Shown here piece after piece: positions 34,813-43,809 of a stretch of DNA of 64,000 nt. Made by a program: the position numbers and the translations under genes. Origin of the DNA: Gemmatimonadota bacterium (GTDB lineage: Bacteria > Latescibacterota > UBA2968 > UBA8231). The notes below the pieces were generated by a model. That model searched no databases. It saw nothing but the letters and a program-made list of their open reading frames with translations, and had not been told where the DNA came from. The stretch is taken from positions 62,001 to 126,000 of the forward strand of contig JABHFS010000137.1 in NCBI GenBank assembly GCA_018672475.1. The letters are read 5' to 3'. Position 1 is the stretch's first letter. Each line of letters begins with the position of its first letter.

Positions 34813-36393
34813 TCAAGCGAAATACTCCTCGTCTTCGCGCAACGCGTTGCGGTGCGGCAGATATTCGACGATCAGATCTATATCGGCCAGCGTCACCGGA
34901 TGGATCAACTGCGCGTCTTTCTCCAGCACTTCCGCGCTCAGAATATTAACCCCCACTAGCGGCAAACGCTGAAGCTGCTTTAAATCCACGTGCAGCCGGT
35001 AGGCGTCGACTGCATAGTCTGGCCGGGGCCGCAATTGGTAAGTCCAGTCGGCTTTACGCCACGCTTCTTCGGGTATCTCTTCGCCATTCCAGATCAACCG
35101 GATCCGGTCCGCGTAGGTCAGATGCTGCAACAAGACGCGCAACTCGCAGCGCCATACCTCACCCGCTGCCGCCCGCCCCGCCACATCGTCGCCGACTTCC
35201 AACCTGCACTCGTGCGCCGGCGCATCACACGCCAATTGCGCCGGCAGTTGTTCGGCCAATCCATAGGACGCGGCCGTATTCGCGTTATAGGGCAGACCGA
35301 GCCGGTATTTCTTATCGAAACCCGCCAACAGATCCGGATACCCCATAAAACGCAGTCGGCCCGTCGCCTCGTCGTCGTAGGGATAGCGCTTAGGCGCGGG
35401 ATAGTAGGTGTGAAACAACACGCCTTGCGCCCCCGCGGCATAGGCATTGGCCGCCGCGGCCCGCACTACGGGGCGTGAAAGCTCCGGGTGATTCGCCGAT
35501 TCGATGCCCGCCAATACCCGCACTGGCGTGCCTGCCGCGGCCTCGACAATATCCTGCAAACCGGTCGTATCGTTTGCAAAACCGCCGACGACCTCCATGC
35601 CGATCACCGCGTCGACTATCCCTTCTTTAATCCAGGTTTCCACATCCATCCCCATCGCCTTGTTGCCGGCAAGTGTCGCACCTATCCGAATCACCAATCG
35701 CTTGGCCCGCCCCTGCGCGTTTGCCGCCTCATCGCAGACCTGGCGTATCGCCCGCATCCACTCGGTCAAGGTCTCTGTATGCTCGGCAACCTCGGCCCGG
35801 CCAATAAACGGCGCATAATCGCTCATATTCAGCTCGATGCCGTCTGTCGGATAATCGCCGACCAGCTCTGCGACCACTGCCAAGCGGTCTGCCCGCACTT
35901 GATCGACGGCAAAAGACAATCGCTCGGGATTGTCGTATTGGGCTTGCGGATAATCTGGTTCTTCGCCGACCCGCCATTCGGGGTGCCCTGTCGTGAAATC
36001 GGCAACCCGGCAGTTTGTGACGCGATCGTGCGGTGTGTGCAGCATATTCAATAGCAGGTGCGGCAAAAAGTTAAATCCGCGCCGTTGTGCGTGCTCGCAT
36101 ACCAACATCAGCGGATCGGTGCCGCTCTCAATCATCGCCTTGGCGTTTTGTGCCGCCCGCCACCAGATATCGTGGTCGGTCAAATCAACATTGTGGCCCC
36201 AGTGCTCGCCGACTTTGGAATCGTAGAGCAATACGCTGCAATCGCCCACCGCGTAGCTGACGGTATCGATGCCGAGATCAAGCAATTCATCGATGGGTTC
36301 GACATACTGTTTAACGCCCATCGGCGGCTCGTAGAGATATACGCTCGTATGGCGCCCGTCGGTATAAAACATCACCTCGTGGGTTTTGCTCAT
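34813..36393 (-). CDS. TIM-barrel protein, putative glycoside-hydrolase-like
   Basis: 526 residues, no signal peptide. The N-terminal two thirds look like a (beta/alpha)8 barrel: VMFYTDGRHTSVYL, LGIDTVSYAVGDCSVLLYDS, CEHAQRRGFNFLPHLLLNM, GIELNMSDYAPFIGR (acidic end after strand 4), RVLAGIESANHPELSRPVV and GVLFHTYYPAPKRYPYDD. These resemble the glycosyl-hydrolase-like (GHL10/DUF4015-type) barrels. The C-terminal third is a beta-rich accessory domain (LRVLLQHLTYADRIRLIWNG). Substrate unknown. Expressed with the methyltransferase and divergent from the mannonate-dehydratase-like gene 178 bp away, which suggests shared control. Confidence 0.7.
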   Translation of the reverse strand: MSKTHEVMFYTDGRHTSVYLYEPPMGVKQYVEPIDELLDLGIDTVSYAVGDCSVLLYDSKVGEHWGHNVDLTDHDIWWRAAQNAKAMIESGTDPLMLVCEHAQRRGFNFLPHLLLNMLHTPHDRVTNCRVADFTTGHPEWRVGEEPDYPQAQYDNPERLSFAVDQVRADRLAVVAELVGDYPTDGIELNMSDYAPFIGRAEVAEHTETLTEWMRAIRQVCDEAANAQGRAKRLVIRIGATLAGNKAMGMDVETWIKEGIVDAVIGMEVVGGFANDTTGLQDIVEAAAGTPVRVLAGIESANHPELSRPVVRAAAANAYAAGAQGVLFHTYYPAPKRYPYDDEATGRLRFMGYPDLLAGFDKKYRLGLPYNANTAASYGLAEQLPAQLACDAPAHECRLEVGDDVAGRAAAGEVWRCELRVLLQHLTYADRIRLIWNGEEIPEEAWRKADWTYQLRPRPDYAVDAYRLHVDLKQLQRLPLVGVNILSAEVLEKDAQLIHPVTLADIDLIVEYLPHRNALREDEEYFA

Positions 36394-36571
36394 AACTACC
36401 TTCCTCTCCAGCCGCGTTGGCTTGTTAAACTCTGGGCAATTGTCGTCGCGCGCGGTGAAAATACCGCTCAGCAGGCAGCGTGGTCAAGGTCTGCAGATAA
36501 CGCGCTTGACCCCAATGGCGATTTTGCAGAAAATCTGATCACCGGTTATCACCTCAAAAAAGGAACGACAC

Positions 36572-37561
36572 ATGCGACAAGGCTCCTTCAAATTATCCAT
36601 GACCTTGGGCCAAAGCCCCAGCGATTATCCCGAACGGGTAAGAATTTGCAAAGAGATGGGTGTCACCGCCTGCGTAACCGCGCCAAACCTCAACGGCATC
36701 GGCCGCGACCAGTACGCCGCCGCGATGCAAAAACAAAAGGACGAGTGGGCTGACGTCGGCTTTACTCTTCCGGTCTATGAAACGATGACCATAGTGTCCG
36801 GCCAGCATATCCGCCGCGGCACGCCGGGCCGCGAAGAAGAGCTGCTCAACTATATCGCCGCCATCGAGGCCATGGGCAAAGTCGGCATCCCCGTCCTGTG
36901 TTACAACCTCGGCGAAGGCGGCAGCCGCACCGATTGGGTGCCGACGCGCGGCGGCGCGATCTCTTCGCAATTCGACTACGCCGCCTCCAATACCGAACCC
37001 CCCTTAGACCAGCCGCAGACAGCAGAGGAGCTGTGGGACAATCTGACCTGGCTCTTAGAACGCGTCGTGCCCGTCGCTGAAAAGGCCAATGTGCGCATGG
37101 GCTACCACCCCAACGACCCGCCGATCTCGCCCTATCGCGGCTCCGCCCAGATCATGGTCAGCATCGAGGCCTACCGCCGCTTGCTCAATATCGCGCCGAG
37201 CCCAAACAACGGCATCACCTTCTGCCAGGGCAATTTCAAGGCCATGGGCGCCGACATCTACTCCGCCGCCCGCGAATTCACCGAGCAGGGCAAGGTCCAC
37301 TTTATTCACTATCGCGATGTCGAGGGCACGGCGGGCACCCGATTTACCGAAACTTTCCATGACGACGGCCCGACCGATATGGCGCGCATGCTGGAAATCT
37401 ATGCGCGCGCTGGCTTCGAAGGTCCGATCCGCCCCGACCACTCGCCGACAATGGGCAACGAGGACGCGGAGACGACCCGCGGCTACGGCATGCAGGGCAA
37501 GATCTTTGCCTTCGGTTATATGATCGGCATGATGCAAGCGCAAAACCTAACATACGAGTAA
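36572..37561 (+). CDS. Mannonate dehydratase-like TIM-barrel enzyme (UxuA family)
   Basis: 329 residues. Family signatures of UxuA are clear: MGYHPNDPPISPYRGSAQI, ITFCQGNFKAMGADI (Cys ligand), VHFIHYRDVEGTAG (His ligand) and RMLEIYARAGFEGPIRPDHS (last metal His). UxuA removes water from D-mannonate to give 2-keto-3-deoxygluconate in hexuronate breakdown, with Mn/Fe. It lies 6 bp ahead of a PhyH gene and is divergent from the TIM-barrel hydrolase-like gene, so a role in sugar-acid use is plausible; strict mannonate activity is not certain. AAGGAA precedes the start. Confidence 0.9.
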   Translation: MRQGSFKLSMTLGQSPSDYPERVRICKEMGVTACVTAPNLNGIGRDQYAAAMQKQKDEWADVGFTLPVYETMTIVSGQHIRRGTPGREEELLNYIAAIEAMGKVGIPVLCYNLGEGGSRTDWVPTRGGAISSQFDYAASNTEPPLDQPQTAEELWDNLTWLLERVVPVAEKANVRMGYHPNDPPISPYRGSAQIMVSIEAYRRLLNIAPSPNNGITFCQGNFKAMGADIYSAAREFTEQGKVHFIHYRDVEGTAGTRFTETFHDDGPTDMARMLEIYARAGFEGPIRPDHSPTMGNEDAETTRGYGMQGKIFAFGYMIGMMQAQNLTYE

Positions 37562-37567
37562 ACGACA

Positions 37568-38392
37568 ATGAAGATTCGCAAAGAATTCTTACAACATCAT
37601 ATGGTCCATCTCAAAGGCGCACTCCCCCCGGAGATGTGCGAGGAATGGGTAGCGGATTACTTCGCACGGACCGGCATCGACGAATCCGACCCGAGCACCA
37701 TACCCGACGATACCAACGGCTTCGCGGCAAGTACCCGCACCATTCCCATCCCCGAAGCCTCGCCCATGGCCTGGGATGCGATCTGCGAACTATTGGGCGG
37801 CGAAGATAAGATCGACGAGCGCACCCGTTTTTTCTCCAATGGATTCAACCTCAACTACAACCTCGGCACCGACGAGCCTTGGCAAGGCCCCAGCCCCGAT
37901 CGCCCCGGCTGGCATAAGGACGGCTGGTTTTTCCGCCACTTCCTCGACAGCCCCGAACAGGCGCTCTTGTGCCTGGTGGTCTGGCGCGATATCGGACCGC
38001 AAAGTGGCGGTACCTTTTTCGCGCCCGACTCGGTGGCGCCTATCTGCCGTGAACTGCTCGCCCACCCGGAGGGCCTACACCATACCTACCCCTTCGGCAA
38101 GTTAGTGCAAAACTGCGAGGATTTCCGCGAAATGACCGCCGGCACCGGCGACGTGATCATCCTGCACCCCTACGTACTGCACGCCCGGTCGCAAAACCCC
38201 TCGGGCCGCATCCGCTTTATGAACAACAAGGTCGTCTCGCTGCAGGAGCCGATGTGCTTCAACCGCCCCGACGGCAATTATAACGCGCTCGAAGCAAGTA
38301 TCCTACAGGCGCTCGACAGCGAATCACTCGATTTTCAAATCACCCGCGAGCGCAAGCGCAGCGAGGGTTTCAGCCGAATGGACGAGGAATAA
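37568..38392 (+). CDS. PhyH-family Fe(II)/2-oxoglutarate dioxygenase
   Basis: 274 residues. Metal ligands H116-K-D118 (RPGWHKDGWFF) and H205 (PYVLHARSQ), with R214 or R216 for 2-oxoglutarate. The spacing LCLVVWRDIGPQSGGTFFAP before the second ligand is typical of PhyH proteins that act on larger substrates. It is the second gene of a four-gene plus-strand group (mannonate-dehydratase-like, this gene, a small gene, another PhyH), 6 bp after the first. Confidence 0.93.
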   Translation: MKIRKEFLQHHMVHLKGALPPEMCEEWVADYFARTGIDESDPSTIPDDTNGFAASTRTIPIPEASPMAWDAICELLGGEDKIDERTRFFSNGFNLNYNLGTDEPWQGPSPDRPGWHKDGWFFRHFLDSPEQALLCLVVWRDIGPQSGGTFFAPDSVAPICRELLAHPEGLHHTYPFGKLVQNCEDFREMTAGTGDVIILHPYVLHARSQNPSGRIRFMNNKVVSLQEPMCFNRPDGNYNALEASILQALDSESLDFQITRERKRSEGFSRMDEE

Positions 38393-38511
38393 CAAGCAAC
38401 GGAGTATCCACAGCCGCTTGACCGCATATCTGCAATAGTCTTTTATTTTCTTAATTGCGCACCCGTTCCGGGGATCCGCCCCATAATCGTTTATTACAAA
38501 AGGTTTTTTTC

Positions 38512-38796
38512 ATGCCTGCCGTACAAGATATCCTCGTATTTTTCCAGACCACACCAGCACTCACCTCGCCCGCCGTCGCCTGGGCCCGCTACGAGGCCTC
38601 CAAAGGCCCGATCAGCGATCTAACCGAGGAAGACGAGCCCCCGTATGCAAACGCTTTGGCAGCGATGCGTGACGGATGGGAGGTCCTACAGATGTCCGAG
38701 CTGAAACACCGCTCAGCCGAAGAAGGCTACGACCTCGGCCCGCTGCCCTACCAGACGGTCTTGTCGAAGTTCAACGAAATGCAGGAAGAGGAGTAA
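38512..38796 (+). CDS. Small conserved-looking protein between two PhyH genes
   Basis: 94 residues from ATG 38512; the frame is open further upstream without a better start. The protein is acidic and helical, with VFFQTTPALTSPAVAWARYE, PYANALAAMRDGWEVLQMSE and a last stretch GPLPYQTVLSKFNEMQEEE. There is no signal or membrane segment and no family that I recognise. It ends 5 bp before the next PhyH gene, so the pair are co-translated. A role as a small partner of the oxygenase is possible but unproven. Confidence 0.75.
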   Translation: MPAVQDILVFFQTTPALTSPAVAWARYEASKGPISDLTEEDEPPYANALAAMRDGWEVLQMSELKHRSAEEGYDLGPLPYQTVLSKFNEMQEEE

Positions 38797-38801
38797 AGCC
38801 C

Positions 38802-39623
38802 ATGAATGAACATCTGATCTCGTCCAAGCAAATGGCGCAATTCGTCGCATCCGGTTATCTGCGCCTCGACGAGATGGTCCCCAAGGAACTATCCGACGCT
38901 TGCCTCGTCGAAATGCGCGACCACCATTTTGGCTATCTCAACGTCGGCGCGTCCTTTGAGGACACCTGGCCCAAGGGCACCGCGCTCGGTGACACCTTTC
39001 GGCTGCCGCAGGTACAGGGGCTGATCCACTCGTTGGTCGGCCCCGATCCGCTCTACGACCACCACGCCGCGCATCTGGTTAAGGGCGGACAGACCCGAGG
39101 CCCGGACATGCACCAGGACTCAGTCATCGATTTTCGCGAGAACTACTTCGATATCCAACTGTCGTTCTTCCCAGTTGACACGCCCGACGCGATGGGCGGC
39201 ACCTTTTTGGTGCCCGGCACCCAGTATCGTAGCGTGCGCACCGGCGAGATCCACATCTACCAGCATATGCGCGGCAAGATCTGGGCCACCTGTCCGGCGG
39301 GCACGATCTTCGTGTGGAATACCGGCGTCTGGCACGGCGCGCGCAGCAACCACACCGACCAAGATCGCTATATGTACAAGCTGCGGCTCAATCCGACGAG
39401 GCCCCAAGTTCGCAACTTCGACACCGCGGACCTCGACGACCCAGAGATCCGCCAGATCCTCAATACCAACCACGGCTGGGAGGGTAACGAGCACCGCTAC
39501 GAACTGATGCGCCGCGTGCAAATGTGGCGTTTCGTCTCCGGCCAACCCGACTACGACCAGGGCGAACGCTTTATGCGGCGCATCGAATATCGGCCGCAGG
39601 CCGAAGGCGTAGCGGCAGGTTAA
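38802..39623 (+). CDS. PhyH-family Fe(II)/2-oxoglutarate dioxygenase
   Basis: 273 residues from ATG 38802, which follows GAGGAG in the end of the small gene; a longer start would overlap that gene. Ligands H104-Q-D106 (GPDMHQDSVIDF) and H178 (NTGVWHGARSN), with an Arg in RYMYKLRLNPT. GTFLVPGTQYR is the conserved turn. The C-terminal 80 residues (EGNEHRYELMRRVQMWRFVS) form an extra helical part beyond the core. Last gene of its operon, followed by a terminator. Confidence 0.93.
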   Translation: MNEHLISSKQMAQFVASGYLRLDEMVPKELSDACLVEMRDHHFGYLNVGASFEDTWPKGTALGDTFRLPQVQGLIHSLVGPDPLYDHHAAHLVKGGQTRGPDMHQDSVIDFRENYFDIQLSFFPVDTPDAMGGTFLVPGTQYRSVRTGEIHIYQHMRGKIWATCPAGTIFVWNTGVWHGARSNHTDQDRYMYKLRLNPTRPQVRNFDTADLDDPEIRQILNTNHGWEGNEHRYELMRRVQMWRFVSGQPDYDQGERFMRRIEYRPQAEGVAAG

Positions 39624-39644
39624 GTTTTAAGTCCAAACACCGCA

Positions 39645-39682
39645 CAAAAAACGAGTCCTCAAATTCGAGGACTCGTTTTTTA
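39645..39682. terminator. Bidirectional terminator between convergent genes
   Basis: A 10-bp inverted repeat ACGAGTCCTC / GAGGACTCGT with loop AAATTC, with A-run on the left and T-run on the right, lies between the PhyH gene (plus) and the binding-protein gene (minus). It can serve both. Confidence 0.93.
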
Positions 39683-39731
39683 TTTATAGCCTGCTGAATC
39701 GACCGAGAATATAGGCGCCAGATCAATTCAC

Positions 39732-41486
39732 CTACCCCTGCGCCGGCTCCAGTTCCAATAACACCAACAGCCAGGTCCGGTGCCAATACGCGCTATTGAT
39801 ATAGGGATTCTCCGCCGTCGGCCAGTTGGTCCAATAGGTCTCGTTGTGCGGGATGCGATGATACCACTGTACGATCGGAATCGACGGCAGTTCTGCAAGC
39901 CAGATATCCATCGCCTCGTGAAATAACCCCACCAGCTTCGGATCATCCGGCGCGATCCGCCCCATCTCGTCGATCAGCGCGTCGAAAGGCTTGTTCTGCC
40001 AGCGCCAGAAATGCTCGGCGAAAGTACCCGTGGGTTGCACAAAACGACTATGGTAAAGTCGCAACGTGAAATATGGGTCGCGCACCGAACCGCCGTGCCC
40101 CTGCATATACGCCTTGCTCGTGCCCTGGGTCAACCGCGTGTAAGTGTCCGAGGTCTGGCGGAAATCCGCGTCGAATCCCGCTTTTTCTAACTGCGCCACC
40201 AGCACCGGAGCCAAATCGACAAAGATCGGATAAATATCCACGACCATCTTGAACGGCTCGCCATCCTTCGCCCAGATGCCATCCTCATTCTTTTTCCAGC
40301 CCTTGCCGCGCATAATTTCCGCCGACCGCTCTAGGTCATAAGTACCCACCGGATATTTCTCTAGCAGATCGGCGACCGCCCCGGTGTATTTCCTCAGCGG
40401 CGGATAATCCGGAAAGGGCAATAAGGTCGATGTGCCGCTGCCTTGCCAACCGACTTCGATCAATTGCGCGCGGTCGATAGCATGGTTGATCGCCCAGCGG
40501 ATGTCCTTGTCGTCAAAGGGCGCTTCCAACGCGTTGAACCCCAGGGATATCGGCCACCAGTCTAAATAGCCGAAAGGCGCCTGCCGCCCGGTCCACGATG
40601 AGACCTTGGGGTTGCCCTCAATAATCGTGCGGATATTGGGCGGCCGCATATCCAGGCACGAGTCTAGGTTATTGGTCAGCAGGTTTTGCACCCGCTTGGT
40701 CTCCTCCATAAAGGGCAGGTAGATAATGCGTTCGACCTTGGGCATTTCTTTAAAACCTGCCTTTTGTGCCCACCACCCCTCGCGCAGATCCCAAATCCGC
40801 TGCTGCGGCGTCGACAATACCATCTCATATGGCCCGCTGACCACCGGCCAGCCCTTGGCCATATCGAAATTGGTGAAGGTCTCGGCCTTTTTGCCCTGCC
40901 AGATATGCTTGGGCACAATCGGCACGCCATTGCCGAAATTGTGCGTGAAGTAGGTAAAAATAAAACGCGGGTTGGGCGACGTCAGGCTGATGCGGGCGGT
41001 CAAACTATCTATGGCCACCGCTTCTTTGACCCAGGTCTCCATATCGGTGGAAAACAACAATACGGGCGCGTTTGCCTTGAGCATATTGATGGTGAAGACG
41101 AAGTCGTGCACCGTCCACGGCATGCCGTCGCTCCACTCGACGCCGGGCCGAATCTTCACGGTGACTTCGGTGAAATCCTCGTTGTATTCGTGGCCCTCAG
41201 CGATCCAGGGGATGATATTGTCTTCTTCTTTGAAGGCATTGTAAAAGTAGAGCGGCTCGTAGAGAAAGTTCCAGCCGGTGGGTGCCGTATTGCCGGGAAT
41301 AAAGGGGTTGAAGGTGTCGTAATCCTTGATTTGGCCAGCGCACACCGCATAGGTAAGGCAATCGAGGATCATGGTGCGGTTGCGCGGCACCTGTTTGAGG
41401 CTCGCGCCCGTCTCCTCTCCCGACCCACCACAGGCGATCGTGAAGGACATAATAAGTATCGATAGTAGCAGTGGTTTCATACACAT
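39732..41486 (-). CDS. Solute-binding lipoprotein of the oligopeptide/nickel ABC type (SBP family 5)
   Basis: Periplasmic or membrane-tethered binding protein, 584 residues from ATG 41486. A lipoprotein signal (LLLSILIMSFTIACGGSG) places the lipidated Cys at 19. The family-5 body shows PIVPKHIWQG, GVEWSDGMPWTVHDFVFTIN (the typical W-SDG-p-tA-dDv motif) and DDKDIRWAINHAIDRAQLIE. Binding proteins of this type take up peptides, oligosaccharides or nickel. No permease or ATPase is next to it, so it depends on genes elsewhere. An in-frame start 87 bp upstream would bury the signal peptide. Confidence 0.93.
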   Translation of the reverse strand: MCMKPLLLSILIMSFTIACGGSGEETGASLKQVPRNRTMILDCLTYAVCAGQIKDYDTFNPFIPGNTAPTGWNFLYEPLYFYNAFKEEDNIIPWIAEGHEYNEDFTEVTVKIRPGVEWSDGMPWTVHDFVFTINMLKANAPVLLFSTDMETWVKEAVAIDSLTARISLTSPNPRFIFTYFTHNFGNGVPIVPKHIWQGKKAETFTNFDMAKGWPVVSGPYEMVLSTPQQRIWDLREGWWAQKAGFKEMPKVERIIYLPFMEETKRVQNLLTNNLDSCLDMRPPNIRTIIEGNPKVSSWTGRQAPFGYLDWWPISLGFNALEAPFDDKDIRWAINHAIDRAQLIEVGWQGSGTSTLLPFPDYPPLRKYTGAVADLLEKYPVGTYDLERSAEIMRGKGWKKNEDGIWAKDGEPFKMVVDIYPIFVDLAPVLVAQLEKAGFDADFRQTSDTYTRLTQGTSKAYMQGHGGSVRDPYFTLRLYHSRFVQPTGTFAEHFWRWQNKPFDALIDEMGRIAPDDPKLVGLFHEAMDIWLAELPSIPIVQWYHRIPHNETYWTNWPTAENPYINSAYWHRTWLLVLLELEPAQG

Positions 41487-41704
41487 AGTGTTCACTCTTC
41501 GTTGAGATGGCTGTTTCAGATATTGTATTTCCTGGTACGACCGCAAGATAACTCTATCTCCGTCGCATCCCAAATCAACGGCCTGCCGCCAACGGATAGA
41601 TCACGGGCAGATGCCCATCACCCCGGCTCGAATACCACAGCGTTTTTGTTTATATTCCCACCGCCTTTACGTATACCACAAAGCAACCACAGGACGATGC
41701 TACC

Positions 41705-42514
41705 ATGGCCCTAAGCGAAGAAGAACGCTTCCGCTTCGACCTCACCGGTTTCCTCGTGCGCCCAGCGATCCTAAACTCCGACCAAATCGCGGCGATTGTC
41801 GAGCATATAGACCGCATCCAGCACGACCCGCAGTCACTCTCACCCGCCGAGCGCGACGTGCCGGGCGGGCCGAGCAACGTGCTGATCGACCACCCGCAGG
41901 TCGTCGACGTGCTCCGCGAACTCATCGGCCCCGATATCCGGCTGGAAAACTGCACCTGCCTCTGGCGCGAAAAAGGCCAACGGCACGGCGAATTACACGG
42001 CGGTGGCCCACAACAAGCCGATCCGATTTTCGGCTATCGCGTCAAAAATGGGCGCATCCACGCCGGTATGGTGCGGGTCATCTTCGAGTTGACAGATATC
42101 GCCATGCAGGACCAGTCCACACACTTCCTCATCGGCAGCCACAAAGCGGAATTCCCCATACAAGAAAAGCATCTATCATTAGAAGAAGGCCAACGCAGCC
42201 CCTACCTAACCTCTTACGAGTGCCCCGCCGGTAGCGCCGTGTTCTTCACCGAAAACCTATGCCATGCTGGACCCGTATGGCAACGCGACACACCGCGAGT
42301 CGCCGTGCTCAATGCCTATTCGCACCTGGCGACCCACTGGCACCGGCTCAAGACACCGCCTGCCGTCATCAACGGCCTGCCGCGCGAAAAACAAGCCTAC
42401 TTCCGCCAACCCTGGATCACTGACTTCCACACCAACCCCGTCGTCCACAATACGATGGAACGCTTTATCGACGGCGACGACGATCCCGTCAGCAGCGAAC
42501 ATATTACCGAGTGA
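41705..42514 (+). CDS. PhyH-family oxygenase homologue, H-G-G variant
   Basis: 269 residues. The first metal site reads L-H98-G-G-G instead of HxD; a nearby H94-G-E96 could in principle substitute, but alignment with the PhyH protein at 18337 puts H98 at the ligand position in both. The second His is in ENLCHAGP (H187), and the Arg is in TPRVAVLNAY. FLIGSHKAEFP is the conserved turn. Together with the gene at 18337 it makes a separate branch of the PhyH set here. It is a single gene between a binding lipoprotein and a membrane oxygenase. Confidence 0.9.
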   Translation: MALSEEERFRFDLTGFLVRPAILNSDQIAAIVEHIDRIQHDPQSLSPAERDVPGGPSNVLIDHPQVVDVLRELIGPDIRLENCTCLWREKGQRHGELHGGGPQQADPIFGYRVKNGRIHAGMVRVIFELTDIAMQDQSTHFLIGSHKAEFPIQEKHLSLEEGQRSPYLTSYECPAGSAVFFTENLCHAGPVWQRDTPRVAVLNAYSHLATHWHRLKTPPAVINGLPREKQAYFRQPWITDFHTNPVVHNTMERFIDGDDDPVSSEHITE

Positions 42515-42560
42515 CGCGCGCTTTATTACTCCAACAACTACATACCGTCGCGGCACCAAC

Positions 42561-43367
42561 TTATTTCCAAAACGGGTATAGCAACCGCCGCAACAATCCC
42601 CGGGGAAAAGATTCTATCTCCGAAAAACCAAGACGGGCCGGCTGCTGCACTTCCTCCGGCAAATACGCCGAACCGAAGAGCCAGTCCCAGAGGCTAAAAA
42701 TAATCGCGTAGTTCTGCCCCGACTTGCCGTGCAGCACCACGTCGTGGTGCCAGACGTGCATCCGGGGGGAATTGACCAGATAACCGAGCGGCCCCCAGCC
42801 GATTTTCAAGTTTGCGTGGTTGAGGTGACCGATCAGCGTGGCGAAAATGGCCAGCCAGAGCACGACCTGGCCATCGATGCCCAATACGACCAAGGGCAAA
42901 TAGGTCAAGCTCTTATAAACGACGATTTCCATCCAATGAAAGCGCATATTGCCGATCCAGTCTAGCTCGACAATCGAATGGTGCAACTTGTGAAACTGCC
43001 ACAGCCAGGGCACTCGGTGCAACAACCGGTGCACGCACCACTCAAGAAAGTCTTTCAATACCAGCAACACCGCGAATTGCACCCATAACGGACTCCCTAG
43101 CAACAGCTGGACCGACTGCAACCCCTGCCACGGCCACCCTCCCACGACTCCCGCCCCCTGCTGCAAAAGCCACCCAGCAGCCGTAGCCACCAGCAGACCT
43201 GCATAGTGGCCATTAAAAACCAACCAGAATAGATCCTGCCCAAATTGGTCCCGCCAGACCTTCTGGTCCTCCCGCCAAGGCAGCAAACGCTCCAATAACC
43301 AACAAAAGAGCGAAATAGCCATCAGCCAAAAAAAATAATGCCGTGTATCCCAGAGCATGCTCAACAC
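42561..43367 (-). CDS. Fatty acid hydroxylase/sterol desaturase-family membrane oxygenase
   Basis: About 268 residues with four to five membrane segments. The eight-His diiron motif of the family is present: HRLLH, HKLHH, HLNHAN and HVWHHD in order (about 125-210). These enzymes insert oxygen or double bonds into lipids such as sterols, carotenoids or fatty acids, or cleave ether lipids. The start is placed at GTG 43367, preceded by GAGAGGAA; ATG 43358 is an alternative. The C-terminus (SEIESFPRGLLRRLLYPFWK) is basic. It converges with the PhyH gene. Confidence 0.93.
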   Translation of the reverse strand: MLSMLWDTRHYFFWLMAISLFCWLLERLLPWREDQKVWRDQFGQDLFWLVFNGHYAGLLVATAAGWLLQQGAGVVGGWPWQGLQSVQLLLGSPLWVQFAVLLVLKDFLEWCVHRLLHRVPWLWQFHKLHHSIVELDWIGNMRFHWMEIVVYKSLTYLPLVVLGIDGQVVLWLAIFATLIGHLNHANLKIGWGPLGYLVNSPRMHVWHHDVVLHGKSGQNYAIIFSLWDWLFGSAYLPEEVQQPARLGFSEIESFPRGLLRRLLYPFWK

Positions 43368-43464
43368 AATGTCGCGTTCCTCTCCCCGATTTGTGTAATT
43401 CGTTTTCCTCCACAATCGTATTACTCTTAGCGATTCATATTACCCGCTAAGCTGGGTGCGAACG

Positions 43465-43589
43465 GCCCTATTGTGGGGCGCGTCTCCCGGCGTTTTTAGT
43501 CCACCGGGCCGTCGCCCCTCGGGTCGTCGTCACGACCACTCGCCAAAACCACCCCGAAAAACACCCTACGGCGCACCCCGCAATAGGGC
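43465..43589. repeat. Intergenic palindromic element, copy 1
   Basis: Outer arms GCCCTATTGTGGGGCGCG (43465-43482) and CGCACCCCGCAATAGGGC (43572-43589) pair at 16 of 18 positions. Inside is a core at 43498-43545 that matches copy 2 near 56766 at about 39 of 48 bases without gaps. The core has a hairpin GGTCGT-CGTC-ACGACC at 43522-43537. The rest of the 43416-43809 interval is AT-richer and empty of genes. Confidence 0.75.
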
Positions 43590-43809
43590 TTCTGAGACTT
43601 TGTCGGATTCTAGTAGGCCCTATAACACGATCAAATTCTTTCACTCGAGTGTCAAGCAGCCCACTTATTGCGTGCCCTACTCATCTTGTCTAATCTATCT
43701 ACGTAATTGGGCTGTGATCGAGCGAAGAGGTCTCCCCTCGATCACGCCATCCACCTGCCACCTTAACCGTTGATGCCAGACCTTATAGGCAAAAGAGAAA
43801 GGTCCTGCC

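Noticed and set aside
40686-41465. 260-codon open frame antisense to the binding lipoprotein
   Set aside because: No motif or ribosome site, and it lies wholly inside a gene with a clear lipobox and family-5 signature.
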